Assembly: GCA_964522105.1 (NCBI GenBank)
Contig: CAZFVA010000005.1
Location: 73,802-137,801, forward strand
Origin: JAGOFO01 sp964522105
GTDB taxonomy: Bacteria; Myxococcota_A; UBA9042; DTJE01
Direction: 5' to 3'
Length of the DNA stretch: 64,000 nt
Below, one piece after another: positions 1 through 10,200 of this stretch. Under the pieces are notes generated by a model. The model did not search any database and was not told the origin of the DNA. It saw only the letters and a program-made list of their open reading frames with translations. A program made the position numbers and the translations under genes. Position 1 is the stretch's first letter. Each line of letters begins with the position of its first letter.

Positions 1-1221
1 GACGAGATTCCGGAAGTCGCAAGGGCAAGTGCAGGCCCCGATTCCCTGCCGGAAAGGCGTCTTCTGCTGGCGCGCGCCGTCGTTCCAATGTCGCCCGTCG
101 AGTTGATAACAACGCTGGCGTACTTGACGTGCGATCAGTCGGAACTTGTTTCAAAATCTGCAGTTGCGACTATTGAAAATCTGCCGTACGGCGTTCTTGA
201 AGAGGCGCTGAAGGCCGTCGTGTCGCCTTCAGTCCTTGATGTCATGGCCAGGGCGCTGCCTGCGTCCCGCCTTGGTCTTCATGAAACGGTCGTTCAGAAT
301 CGTGCCGCTGATGACGAAACGATTGCCTGGATATCTTCAAGATCGGAAGGCAATATCATCGACATCGTTGCCCGCAATCAGTTCCGAATTCAGCGCTGCC
401 CGAAAATCGTCGAGGCCATCTATTTCAACCCGCACGCCCGAATGGGCGTCGTCTTGAATCTGCTTGAAGATGCAGTCCGTCTGGGCGTCGATATTTCGGC
501 AATTCCCGGTTATGAAGAAATTGTCGCCTCGATTCACGGTAAAGATGTTGCGCCCCCGCCGCCTGTCATTTTGAGTCCTGAAGACGCCCAGTCTGAACAA
601 CCGATTGAGCTGGATCCTGCCGACCTGGCCGCCGTCGAGGCGGCTGTGGCTGCCGCTGAAGCGGCTGAAGGTGCATCGGAAGAAGCCGCCGAACCTGGCG
701 AAGGTATTGATGATGATACTTTTGAAAGACTGCTGGGCAACGAGCCTGCTGCGGCGACTTCGGCTGAATCAGGTAAAAGCGATGAAGGTGGTCCGCTTGG
801 CAAAAGCATGTCGGCCGACCTTGGCAAAATGTCGATTCCCCAGAAAGTCCGAATGGCGTTGGTTGGCAGTGAAACCGCCAGAAGACTGCTTATCAAGGAT
901 TCAAGGCGCATCGTCTATATGTCAGTTTTGAAAAGTCCGCGCCTGACTGACAAAGAGATTACTGAATACGCAAAAAACAAGGCTTTAAGCGAAGATGTCA
1001 TCCGCTATATTGCCGCGAACCGTGACTGGACTAATCAGTACAGCGTCAAGATGGCGCTGGTTGCCAACCCGAAGTGTCCGCCGATCGTTGCCGCGTCATT
1101 TCTGCGTATGATGGCCACAAAGGACGTCAAATTCATCTCGAAAAGCCATGATGTTCCCGGATTTGTTGCAAGAGCGGCCAGGCAGATACTTGGCAACCGC
1201 GAGATGGGCAAACGTAACTGA
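1..1221 (+). CDS. Conserved helical-repeat protein of unknown function, 5'-truncated
   Basis: The reading frame is open from base 1 to the stop at 1221, so the gene starts outside the window. The first in-frame ATG, at 88, sits inside conserved-looking sequence (RRLLLARAVVPMSPVELI) and is probably not the start. About 406 residues are visible. The N-terminal half looks like HEAT-like helical repeats. An Ala/Glu-rich acidic linker follows, around residues 195-270. The C-terminal domain (QKVRMALVGSETARRLLIKD, NRDWTNQYSVKMALVANPKC) matches, from memory, a domain common in myxobacterial proteins of unknown role. There is no signal peptide or membrane segment in the visible part, so it is probably cytoplasmic. 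It converges on the next gene with 19 bases between stops and no clear terminator. Confidence 0.75.
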   Translation, partial: DEIPEVARASAGPDSLPERRLLLARAVVPMSPVELITTLAYLTCDQSELVSKSAVATIENLPYGVLEEALKAVVSPSVLDVMARALPASRLGLHETVVQNRAADDETIAWISSRSEGNIIDIVARNQFRIQRCPKIVEAIYFNPHARMGVVLNLLEDAVRLGVDISAIPGYEEIVASIHGKDVAPPPPVILSPEDAQSEQPIELDPADLAAVEAAVAAAEAAEGASEEAAEPGEGIDDDTFERLLGNEPAAATSAESGKSDEGGPLGKSMSADLGKMSIPQKVRMALVGSETARRLLIKDSRRIVYMSVLKSPRLTDKEITEYAKNKALSEDVIRYIAANRDWTNQYSVKMALVANPKCPPIVAASFLRMMATKDVKFISKSHDVPGFVARAARQILGNREMGKRN

Positions 1222-1240
1222 CCTGTCCTTAGAACACACT

Positions 1241-2551
1241 TCACTTGCCAGACCCGCACTGCCCCTCAACTTGTGGCGGTTCGCAGGCAGAACAAGCCGC
1301 AGCTTCAGCCTGGATGTTACTACCGGCCGCGGTGATGCAGCTATCTGTGCACGAATAGTCGTCCGCGCACTGCAGGCTGCATGACAGCAGGCATGGACAC
1401 GTATTCTTCCAGCAATTGAATGCGCTGACGCACGCCGCCTTGCCCTGGGTCCAGCCAACGATGTGACCGCCGGCCGCCGAGCACTGGGCCTCGACACCCT
1501 TCATAAGGTCTCTACAAACTTCGTCGCCGCTCCGGGCAAGCCCGCACGGGCCGCTGCCAATTTTGGGACATGCGCCCCACACGCAGTCCGGCTGACAGGT
1601 CTTTGTGCCACCCTCGATGCAATTCAGGGTCAGGCCGGGGGTGCACTGGTAACTATTCATACACTGGGGCGCCTCGCCTGCGTACACACCCGAGAACTGG
1701 TCCCCGATCATCAGGCGACCTTCGGCTTCTTGAACCATCGCCTGATATGTTTCTTCGCGCGTTGCCGCTTTGGCCCGTTCGTCTGAAGCGCGGTCCAGGG
1801 CAAGCGATACACAGCCGCTGACGTCGCCGCTGATACACTGCAGGACATCCACGGCCATCAGCAGCTTACCGGCACGCTCCACCGGCGCGTTAAGCCAGGA
1901 CTCTTCGCCAAGAGCCAGCTTCGCCGCAGACACGACAACGCCGGAGCAAGGCAGCAGCGCCGCGCCCCAACTGGCCGCAGTTGCGAACCCGCACATACCG
2001 ATGGACATGGCCAGTCCTGCTACCTTCAGCATTTCAGCCTGGGTCCGCTCTTTCGACGGGCAACCGCTCCCAAGGCATGTAGCCGCCGAGGACACTTCAC
2101 CCGCGATTTGCTGCTCGCCTTCCCATACATTAATCCCGCGCAAAATTTCGGCGTACCCGGTCGGGCCGTAGATGCGCGCAACGTCCGCAGTCGTATGATC
2201 TGCGCTCCAATTGGAAAAAATAAGAATGAAATCGCCAAAGACCGTCATGGAAGGCAAACCGGTGGCGGGATCAATTTCCACGTATGCGCTGCTGCCGTTT
2301 GCGTCCAGCCACATCGCGCCCGTGACCTGAGTGACCGCATTCAGATCATTCCGGGTTACCACGGGCAGCAGTTGTTCGCCTTCGCTGCTGACCAGCAGGG
2401 TACCAAACTCACCGTTGTCCAGATCAACCGCTGCCAGTTCCACGGCGCCATCGGACCCGCAGGCCACAACAAAGGTTGAAAGAATGACCAGCGCAACCGC
2501 AAAGCTCAAGGCACCAGAGGCATGGCCCGCGACACGAACCGGATTCGACAT
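1241..2551 (-). CDS. Cysteine-rich lipoprotein, function unknown
   Basis: A protein of 436 residues with a lipoprotein signal: a hydrophobic stretch around residues 13-30 ending in the lipobox FVVAC, with the lipidated Cys at 31. The ATG at 2551 was chosen because GAGGTG lies just upstream; an extension to 2575 would lack such a site. The N-terminal part (about 35-130) could be a small beta domain. A middle helical segment with a few Cys follows. The last 150 residues are very Cys-rich (QCTPGLTLNC, CPCLLSCSLQC), like the Cys-rich tails of myxobacterial surface proteins, and are probably disulfide-bonded outside the cytoplasm. It lies 36 bases downstream of nadB and may be read from the same transcript. 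No specific function is recognised. Confidence 0.7.
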   Translation of the reverse strand: MSNPVRVAGHASGALSFAVALVILSTFVVACGSDGAVELAAVDLDNGEFGTLLVSSEGEQLLPVVTRNDLNAVTQVTGAMWLDANGSSAYVEIDPATGLPSMTVFGDFILIFSNWSADHTTADVARIYGPTGYAEILRGINVWEGEQQIAGEVSSAATCLGSGCPSKERTQAEMLKVAGLAMSIGMCGFATAASWGAALLPCSGVVVSAAKLALGEESWLNAPVERAGKLLMAVDVLQCISGDVSGCVSLALDRASDERAKAATREETYQAMVQEAEGRLMIGDQFSGVYAGEAPQCMNSYQCTPGLTLNCIEGGTKTCQPDCVWGACPKIGSGPCGLARSGDEVCRDLMKGVEAQCSAAGGHIVGWTQGKAACVSAFNCWKNTCPCLLSCSLQCADDYSCTDSCITAAGSNIQAEAAACSACEPPQVEGQCGSGK

Positions 2552-2587
2552 CTTACACCTCACTTTGTGTAGCAACTACGAGACGGT

Positions 2588-4210
2588 TTATCTGTTCCTG
2601 ACCACCGCAATGCGGGTGTTTACACCCACCCAGATTTCAGTATCGGTCAGGTAGCGCTTGTCATCGGTGTCAGGGTAATCCACGTTGAAATGAAGTCCCC
2701 GCGTTTCCTGTCTGTTCAATGCGCTACGGACAATAAGTCCGGCCACCGTGGTGATGTTTCTAAGCTCGGCAAGGTCGGTTGTCAGCGCCGAATCAAGAAG
2801 ATATTCGCGGACTTCCCGGCTGATGACGTCAAGGCGTTTGCGGGCCGCATTAAGGCGGCGATTGGATCGGACGATTCCGACGTAGTTCCACATCAGTCGG
2901 CGAACCTCGTCCCAACCCTGTGTAACCATGACACTTTCTGCTTTTGTCGTTTTGGCCGTATCGCGCATCCATGACAACGGTTCCGGTTCATCATATTCAG
3001 CGAACTTTCCAGTGTCGGTTGCAATCAACGCCGCAGCGGCCCTGCGGCCAAAAACAAGCGCTTCCAGCAGCGAGTTGGACGCAAGGCGGTTGGCGCCATG
3101 CAGTCCTGTGCAGGCCGTTTCCCCGATTGCGTAAAGGCCTTCGACAGAAGTCCGCCCGTCCAGATCGGTCTGAACGCCACCGCACATATAGTGGGCGGCC
3201 GGGACGACCGGCACAGGTTCACGGCGCAGGTCGTAGCCAAACGAAGAACAGGTTGCGGTCAGGTTCGGGAAACGCTGTTCGATGAATTCTGGCGTCCTGG
3301 CAGTCATGTCAAGAAGAACGTGATCATCGCCCGTCTTCTTCATTTCATGGTCAATCGCCCTGGCCACGATGTCACGTGGGGCCAGTTCTTTAAGTTCATG
3401 ATAGTTCGGCATGAATCTGGTGCCATCAACGCGCAGCAGCACCCCGCCCTCGCCTCTCAGTGCTTCCGACAGCAGGAATGATTTTGCGCGGGGGTGGTAA
3501 AGGCATGTCGGGTGGAACTGAAAGAATTCCATGTTGGAAATCCTGGCCCCGGCCCTGAATGCCATTGCCACGCCGTCGCCTGTAGCGACGTCAGGATTAC
3601 TGGTGTACATGTAAACTTTTCCGGCCCCGCCTGTCGCAAGCACCACGGTTCTGGCAGTCACCTGAATCAGCGTACCCTCGCCGCGCGTCATCAGGAATGC
3701 CCCGCCGATCCTTCTGTGGCCTGATGAATCTTCGTTCAGCCACAGGTCGATGCCCATCGTGTCTTCAAGGAATGTAATTGATTCTATCTGACGCGCCTGT
3801 TCAAGCAGCGCCCGCTGGATTTCGCTGCCCGTCATGTCGCCGGAGTGAAAAACGCGTCTGTGTGAATGTCCGCCTTCGCGTCCAAGGTCAAAACCGCTTC
3901 CGTCCTCTCCGCGTGTAAATTGAACGCCGTGGCTGATCATCCATTCGATATTTTCCGGGGCCGATTTAACAACAAGATCAACTGTATCGGCATGGCAAAG
4001 CCCGGCCCCGGCCGTCAGTGTGTCTGCCGCATGCATCTGAAACGAATCGTTTGATTCCATGACTGACGCGACGCCACCCTGCGCGTAACGTGTGTTCGAT
4101 TCGTCTGCATCACGCTTGGTGGCGATGATCACGTTCATGTGTCTGGACGCTTCGATGGCGAAGCACAGCCCCGCGATTCCACTTCCAAGCACAAGACAGT
4201 CAGTCTTCAT
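2588..4210 (-). CDS. nadB: L-aspartate oxidase
   Basis: FAD enzyme that oxidises L-aspartate to iminoaspartate, the first step of de novo NAD synthesis, in the cytoplasm. It has 540 residues, normal for the family. The dinucleotide-binding motif GSGIAG is at residues 9-14. The flavoprotein signatures TRYAQGGVASV and NRLASNSLLEALVFGRRA are present, the second being typical of NadB and its SdhA/FrdA relatives. The ATG at 4210 puts the FAD motif at the very N-terminus as expected. The start is 4 bases after the stop of the giant TPR gene, so the two are likely cotranscribed. nadA and nadC are not in the window; nadD is, at 42213. A fumarate reductase subunit is less likely given length and motifs. 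Confidence 0.93.
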   Translation of the reverse strand: MKTDCLVLGSGIAGLCFAIEASRHMNVIIATKRDADESNTRYAQGGVASVMESNDSFQMHAADTLTAGAGLCHADTVDLVVKSAPENIEWMISHGVQFTRGEDGSGFDLGREGGHSHRRVFHSGDMTGSEIQRALLEQARQIESITFLEDTMGIDLWLNEDSSGHRRIGGAFLMTRGEGTLIQVTARTVVLATGGAGKVYMYTSNPDVATGDGVAMAFRAGARISNMEFFQFHPTCLYHPRAKSFLLSEALRGEGGVLLRVDGTRFMPNYHELKELAPRDIVARAIDHEMKKTGDDHVLLDMTARTPEFIEQRFPNLTATCSSFGYDLRREPVPVVPAAHYMCGGVQTDLDGRTSVEGLYAIGETACTGLHGANRLASNSLLEALVFGRRAAAALIATDTGKFAEYDEPEPLSWMRDTAKTTKAESVMVTQGWDEVRRLMWNYVGIVRSNRRLNAARKRLDVISREVREYLLDSALTTDLAELRNITTVAGLIVRSALNRQETRGLHFNVDYPDTDDKRYLTDTEIWVGVNTRIAVVRNR

Positions 4211-4214
4211 CCGG

Positions 4215-7200
4215 CTACAACCTCGACAGGGCCTCACGGGCTTCCCTGCAATCCGGCTGGTCAGAAAGAAGACGAGTCACGAACTGACGAGCCTTCTTCA
4301 TATCCCCTCTGGACTCATGAATTCCTGCAATAGACAGAAGGACTTCCTTCTTCTGTTCGGGCTCAAGCGCATCGATTCGCAACAGCAGTGGCTGAAGCAC
4401 CCGCATCGCTTTTTCCATGTCGCGATTCCTGACATGAAGACGGGCCAGCGCCAGCGTGTTGTTGATGTTCGATGCATCGTGTTCGTGGCAGATACGGTAA
4501 TACTCAACGGCCCGCGTAAGGTCCCCGGCCGCTTCAAGAATTCTTCCCAGTTCGTGCGCGTATGGCGGCAGCTCCCGCAGTCTGCGTTTAGCTTCCAGGT
4601 AGTTCACCAGCCATTCAAGATAAGGAACAGCTTTCTGCTCGTCACCCGTCTTCAGGTAGAACTTGACGATGCCGGCGACGACTCTCGGGTCGTCCTTCCG
4701 GTAACGGTGGGCCTCTTCAGCATACTGAATGAACTTGTCGCCCTGATTCAGCTTTTTCAGGTAAGTTTCGGCAATATCCATGCAGATACCGGCGCGATCT
4801 TCGTCAGATTCAGCGTTCTTTAGATCCCGCAGCAGCACTTCCACGACCTTCGCGAAGTCGCCGCGCTCGCTGTAAACCTTTTTCAGGAATTCATTGACTG
4901 CCGGGTGCTTCGGGTTGATAGCGGCCGCTTCCTGCAACGCTGTGCGCACTTCTTCGCCCGACTCGCCGCGCTTCATAAGTATCCGTGCAGTTCCAAGCAG
5001 CGCGTCGATCCTGTGATTTTCATCGATTGCAGCTTCCTGCAGCCTGCGGAACAACTTCAAAGCCTCGGTGTCCTGATCCTTGCTTTCCATCATGCGGGCC
5101 AGCGTCAGTAACGCCTCGGGATGATTCGGATTTACCGCAATAATTTCGCGGGCAATCGTCCCGGCCAGTGCATGGTCGCCAAGTTTGTCCCGTGCGATAT
5201 CGCATGCCCGTGCAAGCAGAAGAACCTTTTCAGTCGAGTCAGCTTCGTTCTGGGCCTTGCGGCGGATGATGGAAATCAGCGACGTCCAGTCTTCGGACTT
5301 GTAGTAAAGGCGCAGAAGCTCGTCGATTACCGTCGGGGCGCCCGGATCGATCTGGGCAGCTTTACGCGCAAACCCAAGTGCTACGCCCATGTTTTCAAGG
5401 CGGTTTTCAGCTATTGAAGTCGCCTTCAGCGCTGACCTGACCCTCTCGTCCAGCGGAAGGTCCGAGTCAATCGCGTACCCGAGTATCCGGACCAGAGGCT
5501 CATATTCTTCCAGTTGCTCGTAGATAGATTCAAGGCGCCGCCTGGCCGCAGTGCCGATCGGGTCCAGTGACACGACCCTTTCAAGTGTGGCGCGGGCTGC
5601 CGGCAAGTCATGAAGGACAGTTTCCTGAAGTCCCGCGGCTTCCAGAAGCAGTGCCAGCCTGCCTGCGACATCCGGCGTCGCCGACGACAGGCGCTCGATC
5701 GTGTCGACCTGACCCTGCACATCATCGGTCTGTTCGTAACACTTTCTAAGCCGCTTCAGTGTATCCAGGTCACCGGCACCAAGGCTTGAAGCTTCCTCGA
5801 AAGCCTCGGCAGCCGCCTTGAATTCGCGCCTGGTTTCCAGCAGACCTGCGATCCGTATCAGGACGTCAATTCGCTCGGAAACGCCGAGATCAAGGCGCAG
5901 CCTGTGTCGCAGAACCTTGATCAGGTCCTCGATACGTCCGGCCATCGAATATTCATTGTCGAGCGCCTCGAGCGCCTCCCTGCTTGACGGATCAATCTCC
6001 ATCACGCGACGCAGGGCCGTTTCAATCTCGGCAGGCGACTCGTGCCCCAGGTCGGCGGCAAGCTTCACGCCGGTAAGCAGAAGTTTCTTTTCCAGATCCG
6101 GCCACGACGCAGCCTGGGCCGCCATGCGCAGCACGTTCCACGCCAGTTTGCCGTCACGACTTGATGCCGCCGCGGCAAGAATTCGGTCCAGCAGGTTGTC
6201 ATCAGATGGATCAAGACTGAGCGCCTTGCCAAGATGCGTAAGCTCAAGGTGGGCCTTGCCAAGCCGTGCTGCCGCTGCTGCCGCCTGATTATGAAGCTCA
6301 AGCAGGTCCGACGTCTCGTGCGAGCGCTCGATCTGGGCTTCAACTGCCCACAACAGGCCGGTGTCATCTTTTGAATCTGTGAAGGCCCTTCTTAAGGCGT
6401 CCATGGCGTGCCGTCCGACTATCGGCTCGGCAGACAGGTTACTCATCAGACGGATCGCCTCGGCATTTGCCGGGTCGTTGACAAGCACGGTCCTGACCTG
6501 CTCGAAAGCGCCCTCGACGTCCGTTGCATCTTCGATAAGCACAGACGCAAGACGCAGCCTCATGTCAGCGCCGGCGTCGTCGCCTGCCAGACCGATCCTG
6601 CGCCGCAGTATGCGGGCCTGGTCCTCTTTCCGGTTCAGTTGAATGTATGCGTCTTCCAGCTTTCCAAGAACCTCAAGGTCGTCGGAATTCATTGAAAGAT
6701 AGACTGTGAAATGACGTGCTGCCAGTGTCGGATTGGAAAGCGGGCCTGCCGCCAGTTTTCCTGCGAACAGATGCAGCTTCATGGATGTGTTGCTGTCTGC
6801 AGCCGCGTCGGCGACCGGCGCGACGATCTCGTAGGCCGTGCTCCACAGCCTTTTGTCGCCTGCAATGGAGTGAATATGGTTCAGCACTTCATCATTGGAA
6901 GGGTCGTCGCGAAGCGCATCACCAAGGATTGTCAGTGCCTGTGACGCACCATCGAGCCTGTTGATCGTCACTTCAGCCATCTTGACCAGCACCGGAGTTC
7001 TATCCTCCGGTTGATCAAGCAGGGCCACTTCGCTGCGCAGGACGGCAACCAGTTTCACGTACTCGCCGGTCGCTTCGTACACGCTTTCCAGAATATGAGC
7101 CGCGTCAATGGCCCGGGTGCCTTCAGCCATAAGGCGTTCAAGCCCGACCGCAGCCCGATCGGCATAAGGGTCAGTCGTCAAAGCGGCTTTGTAATGGCTG

Positions 7201-10200
7201 ATTGCAGCGTCAGGGTCATTCAGTTTTACATCCCAGACTTCACCGATCTGCGTATTCAGTTCGACCTGATCGGCCGAAACCTGTGACACAGCAAGCCGGT
7301 TTTTCAGCAGGGTTATCAAGTTTTCAAAATCACCCGACGCGTCAAGCAGGTCGGAAAGTCTGACGAAGGCGTATTTGTCTGCCGGATCAATCTTCAGGAT
7401 GCTCTGCAGCACCTGCATTGCGGCGAATCTGTCGGCAAGCTGGCCTTCATAAACTGAAGCCGCCTTTTTCAACGCAGCCAGTTGCTCTGCAATCCCCTTG
7501 ATCTGCCCGGCTTTCCTGACGTACATGTCGGCAATTTCTTCAAATTTTCCTGCCGCCAGCACAGTCCTTTCCAGCAGAACCCATACGTCCTCGTCCTGCG
7601 GAAATTCTTCAAGCATCGTTTCAAGGACTGCTACGGCCTCGTCCCGGCGCTCAAGGCGGTCGCCCAGAATTTCTGCCAGTTCAAGCAGCAACTCCCTGCG
7701 GTCAGCCGGCGATTCGGCAATTTCGGACTTGCGCCGCACCCATACGACCAGTTCCTGGTAGTTTTCTGTTTCGCGATAGATTGCTTCGATGTTGTCGATG
7801 GCAATGCCGTTGTCCGGGTCGGAATCAAGCACCTTCTTCAGGATCTCGGCGGCAGCCTCGGCGTCCTCGACCGAGTGCCTTACGACTTCGTAGGCTTTGA
7901 AATAATGGGCAATTCGTTCGCGGGGATCGTCGGCCAGATCACCAAGATTTTCATACAGCAGCGCCAGTTCATGGAACTGGCCCAGCGACTCGTAAATGTC
8001 GCCCAGTCGATTCACGACTTTCTGATCATCCGGCCTGCGAAGGAACGCAACCCGCAGATAAGAAGCGGCCTCTTCCGGACGGCCAAGTTCCTTTTCAAGA
8101 ATCAAAGCCAGCGCCAGTGCCAGTTCATACGCGACCGGTTTGTCCTGATTGTCCTGGAAAGTCTTTTCAATGGCTGCAACAACGTCGGCGATTCTACCAA
8201 GGCGGCGCCCGGTCACTTCCAGGTTTCTGCGGACATCCTGGTCTTCCGGAACTATTGCGATCAGCCTGTTCAGATCTTCAAATCGCAGGTCGTCAAGTTC
8301 CAGCGTCTCCTCGATTTCGATCGCATGGCGCAGGCAGTACTCGGTGCCCGGTTCGATGCCACTTTTCGCGGCGACGAAACGGTACAGGTCCAGAAGGCGC
8401 ATGTTTTCACTGTGGCGATCCAGAAGGTTCGTTACCGCAGTAAAGAAAATCGGGTCCAGCGTTTCCTTATAAACCCTTATTACGGTATCAAGGCAGGTGG
8501 CCTCGAACTTGCTTCCGTCAAGGATTCTGAAAGCGATATCAAGGGCTTCCTGATGCAAACCGGCGTCAAGGGTACTTTCAGCGATGTTCTTTCGCAGCCA
8601 CGCGATCCGTTCGTCATCGCGCCGATCCGGTCTGATCTCTTCAAGGTTGAAAAGTTCGTCGCGCCACAGGCTGCGCAGGCCGGCAGAATCACCACGGGTC
8701 GTAAGAATATCACTCAGGACATCAAGGGCTTCACGGTCCAGAGGCCTGATGGCAAGGACTTCGCGGTAGCACGTTTCGGCTGAAGCCGGGTCAGCCAGGT
8801 TGTTGGCATAAACCAGCGCACAGTCAAGCCATGCATCGGCGCGCTCGTCAGTCCGCTCGAGCACGTGGATAATCTTGAACTGAAGTGTCCGGACGTAGCG
8901 CTGATGGTCGCCCATGCGTAAAGCGAGGTCACACATGGCAACAATAACGGCTTTGTCATCGCCCTTTTCTTCAATCGCATCGTCAAGAAGCGACATCGCT
9001 TCCGTCAGGTGCTGGCCATGTTCCACAAGTCGATTGGCCGCCCGCAGCCTGACCGTATTCCTGTCGCCAACATCTGTGGTGCTGCCGGTACAGGCGCTTC
9101 GCACCCAGTCAACTGCCAGATCCGGCTTCTGCTGACGCACAAGTTCGTCATAAAGCGTTATGAAAGAATCCTCGACCATCGGCATTTCAAGGAACGCCGC
9201 ACCGAAGGCTGCAATTGCCTCGGCGTGCCGACTCAGTTCAACACACGACTTACCAATCCTTTTCAGAATGGAAATCTTCTTTCTTGAAACCGACTCATAG
9301 CGCACCAGCACATTCAGCGCGTCTATCAGCAGGGACTTGTTGTCAGTAACTTCAGCGGCGTCCTCGACAATCCGGGCAGCTTCGGCAGCGAAACCCGGGT
9401 CATCAAAGAAACCGACCGCTACGTCCAGGGCACCCGGGTGATTGGGGTCGGTCGCAATAACCTTTTTGACCGCATCAAGGGCTGCGTCCGGGTTGTGGAT
9501 ATCAGTTCGTGAATACAGCTTTGCGATCTCGACCAGAGCGGCGTTGCGCTGGAAGTCATCTTCAGCAAGTTCAAGGTCTTCGCCAATCAGCTTCAATAAA
9601 ATGGTGGTGTCGTCAATTTCCCGCGCCAGTGCCCGGGCAGCGTTTCGTGCAGTCAGGTCTGTCGGGAATTTTTCAAGCACTTCAAGGAAGACAGTCAATG
9701 CGCGGGCCGGATCGCCAAGGCCATCACGTATGATTGTGGCGGCCGTGACAAGGTGCCCCCGGCGTCTGGACAGGTCTTCGTGGTAATGGCCCAGCAGAAG
9801 GTGGGTCGAAGTCTTCAGTCCAGCGTCATCAAGGCGTTCCGCTGCTTCGATAAGGATTGTTGCTGCCTCGGTGGCAAGAACATCAACGGCGTCTTCATCA
9901 GGTCGGCTTTCGATTACAAACGTTAACGCCTCGACGGCAGCCGTCAACTGTCCAGCCCGCATGGCCAGCATTGCCGCATCAAGTCGAATTTCGCGCTTGT
10001 CATCAAGCGAGGCTGCCAGGTCGGCCATCTCGTGAAGAAGCGGGATTCTGGCTGAATCCTGGTTCAGGCCGGACAGTTCGGAATCAAGTGCCTTCAAAAT
10101 CAGCAGGTTCCGCGGGAACAGTTCGTTCAATTCGCGGTAGATGGCTGCAGCGCGTTCGTGGTCGTTTAACTGCTTTGCCGCAACATCTGCTGACGCCATC

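Noticed and set aside
7482..8783. A 433-codon plus-strand frame, and a similar one at 12141-13307
   Set aside because: Both lie opposite the giant TPR gene and mirror its codon pattern, with no ribosome site or domain.
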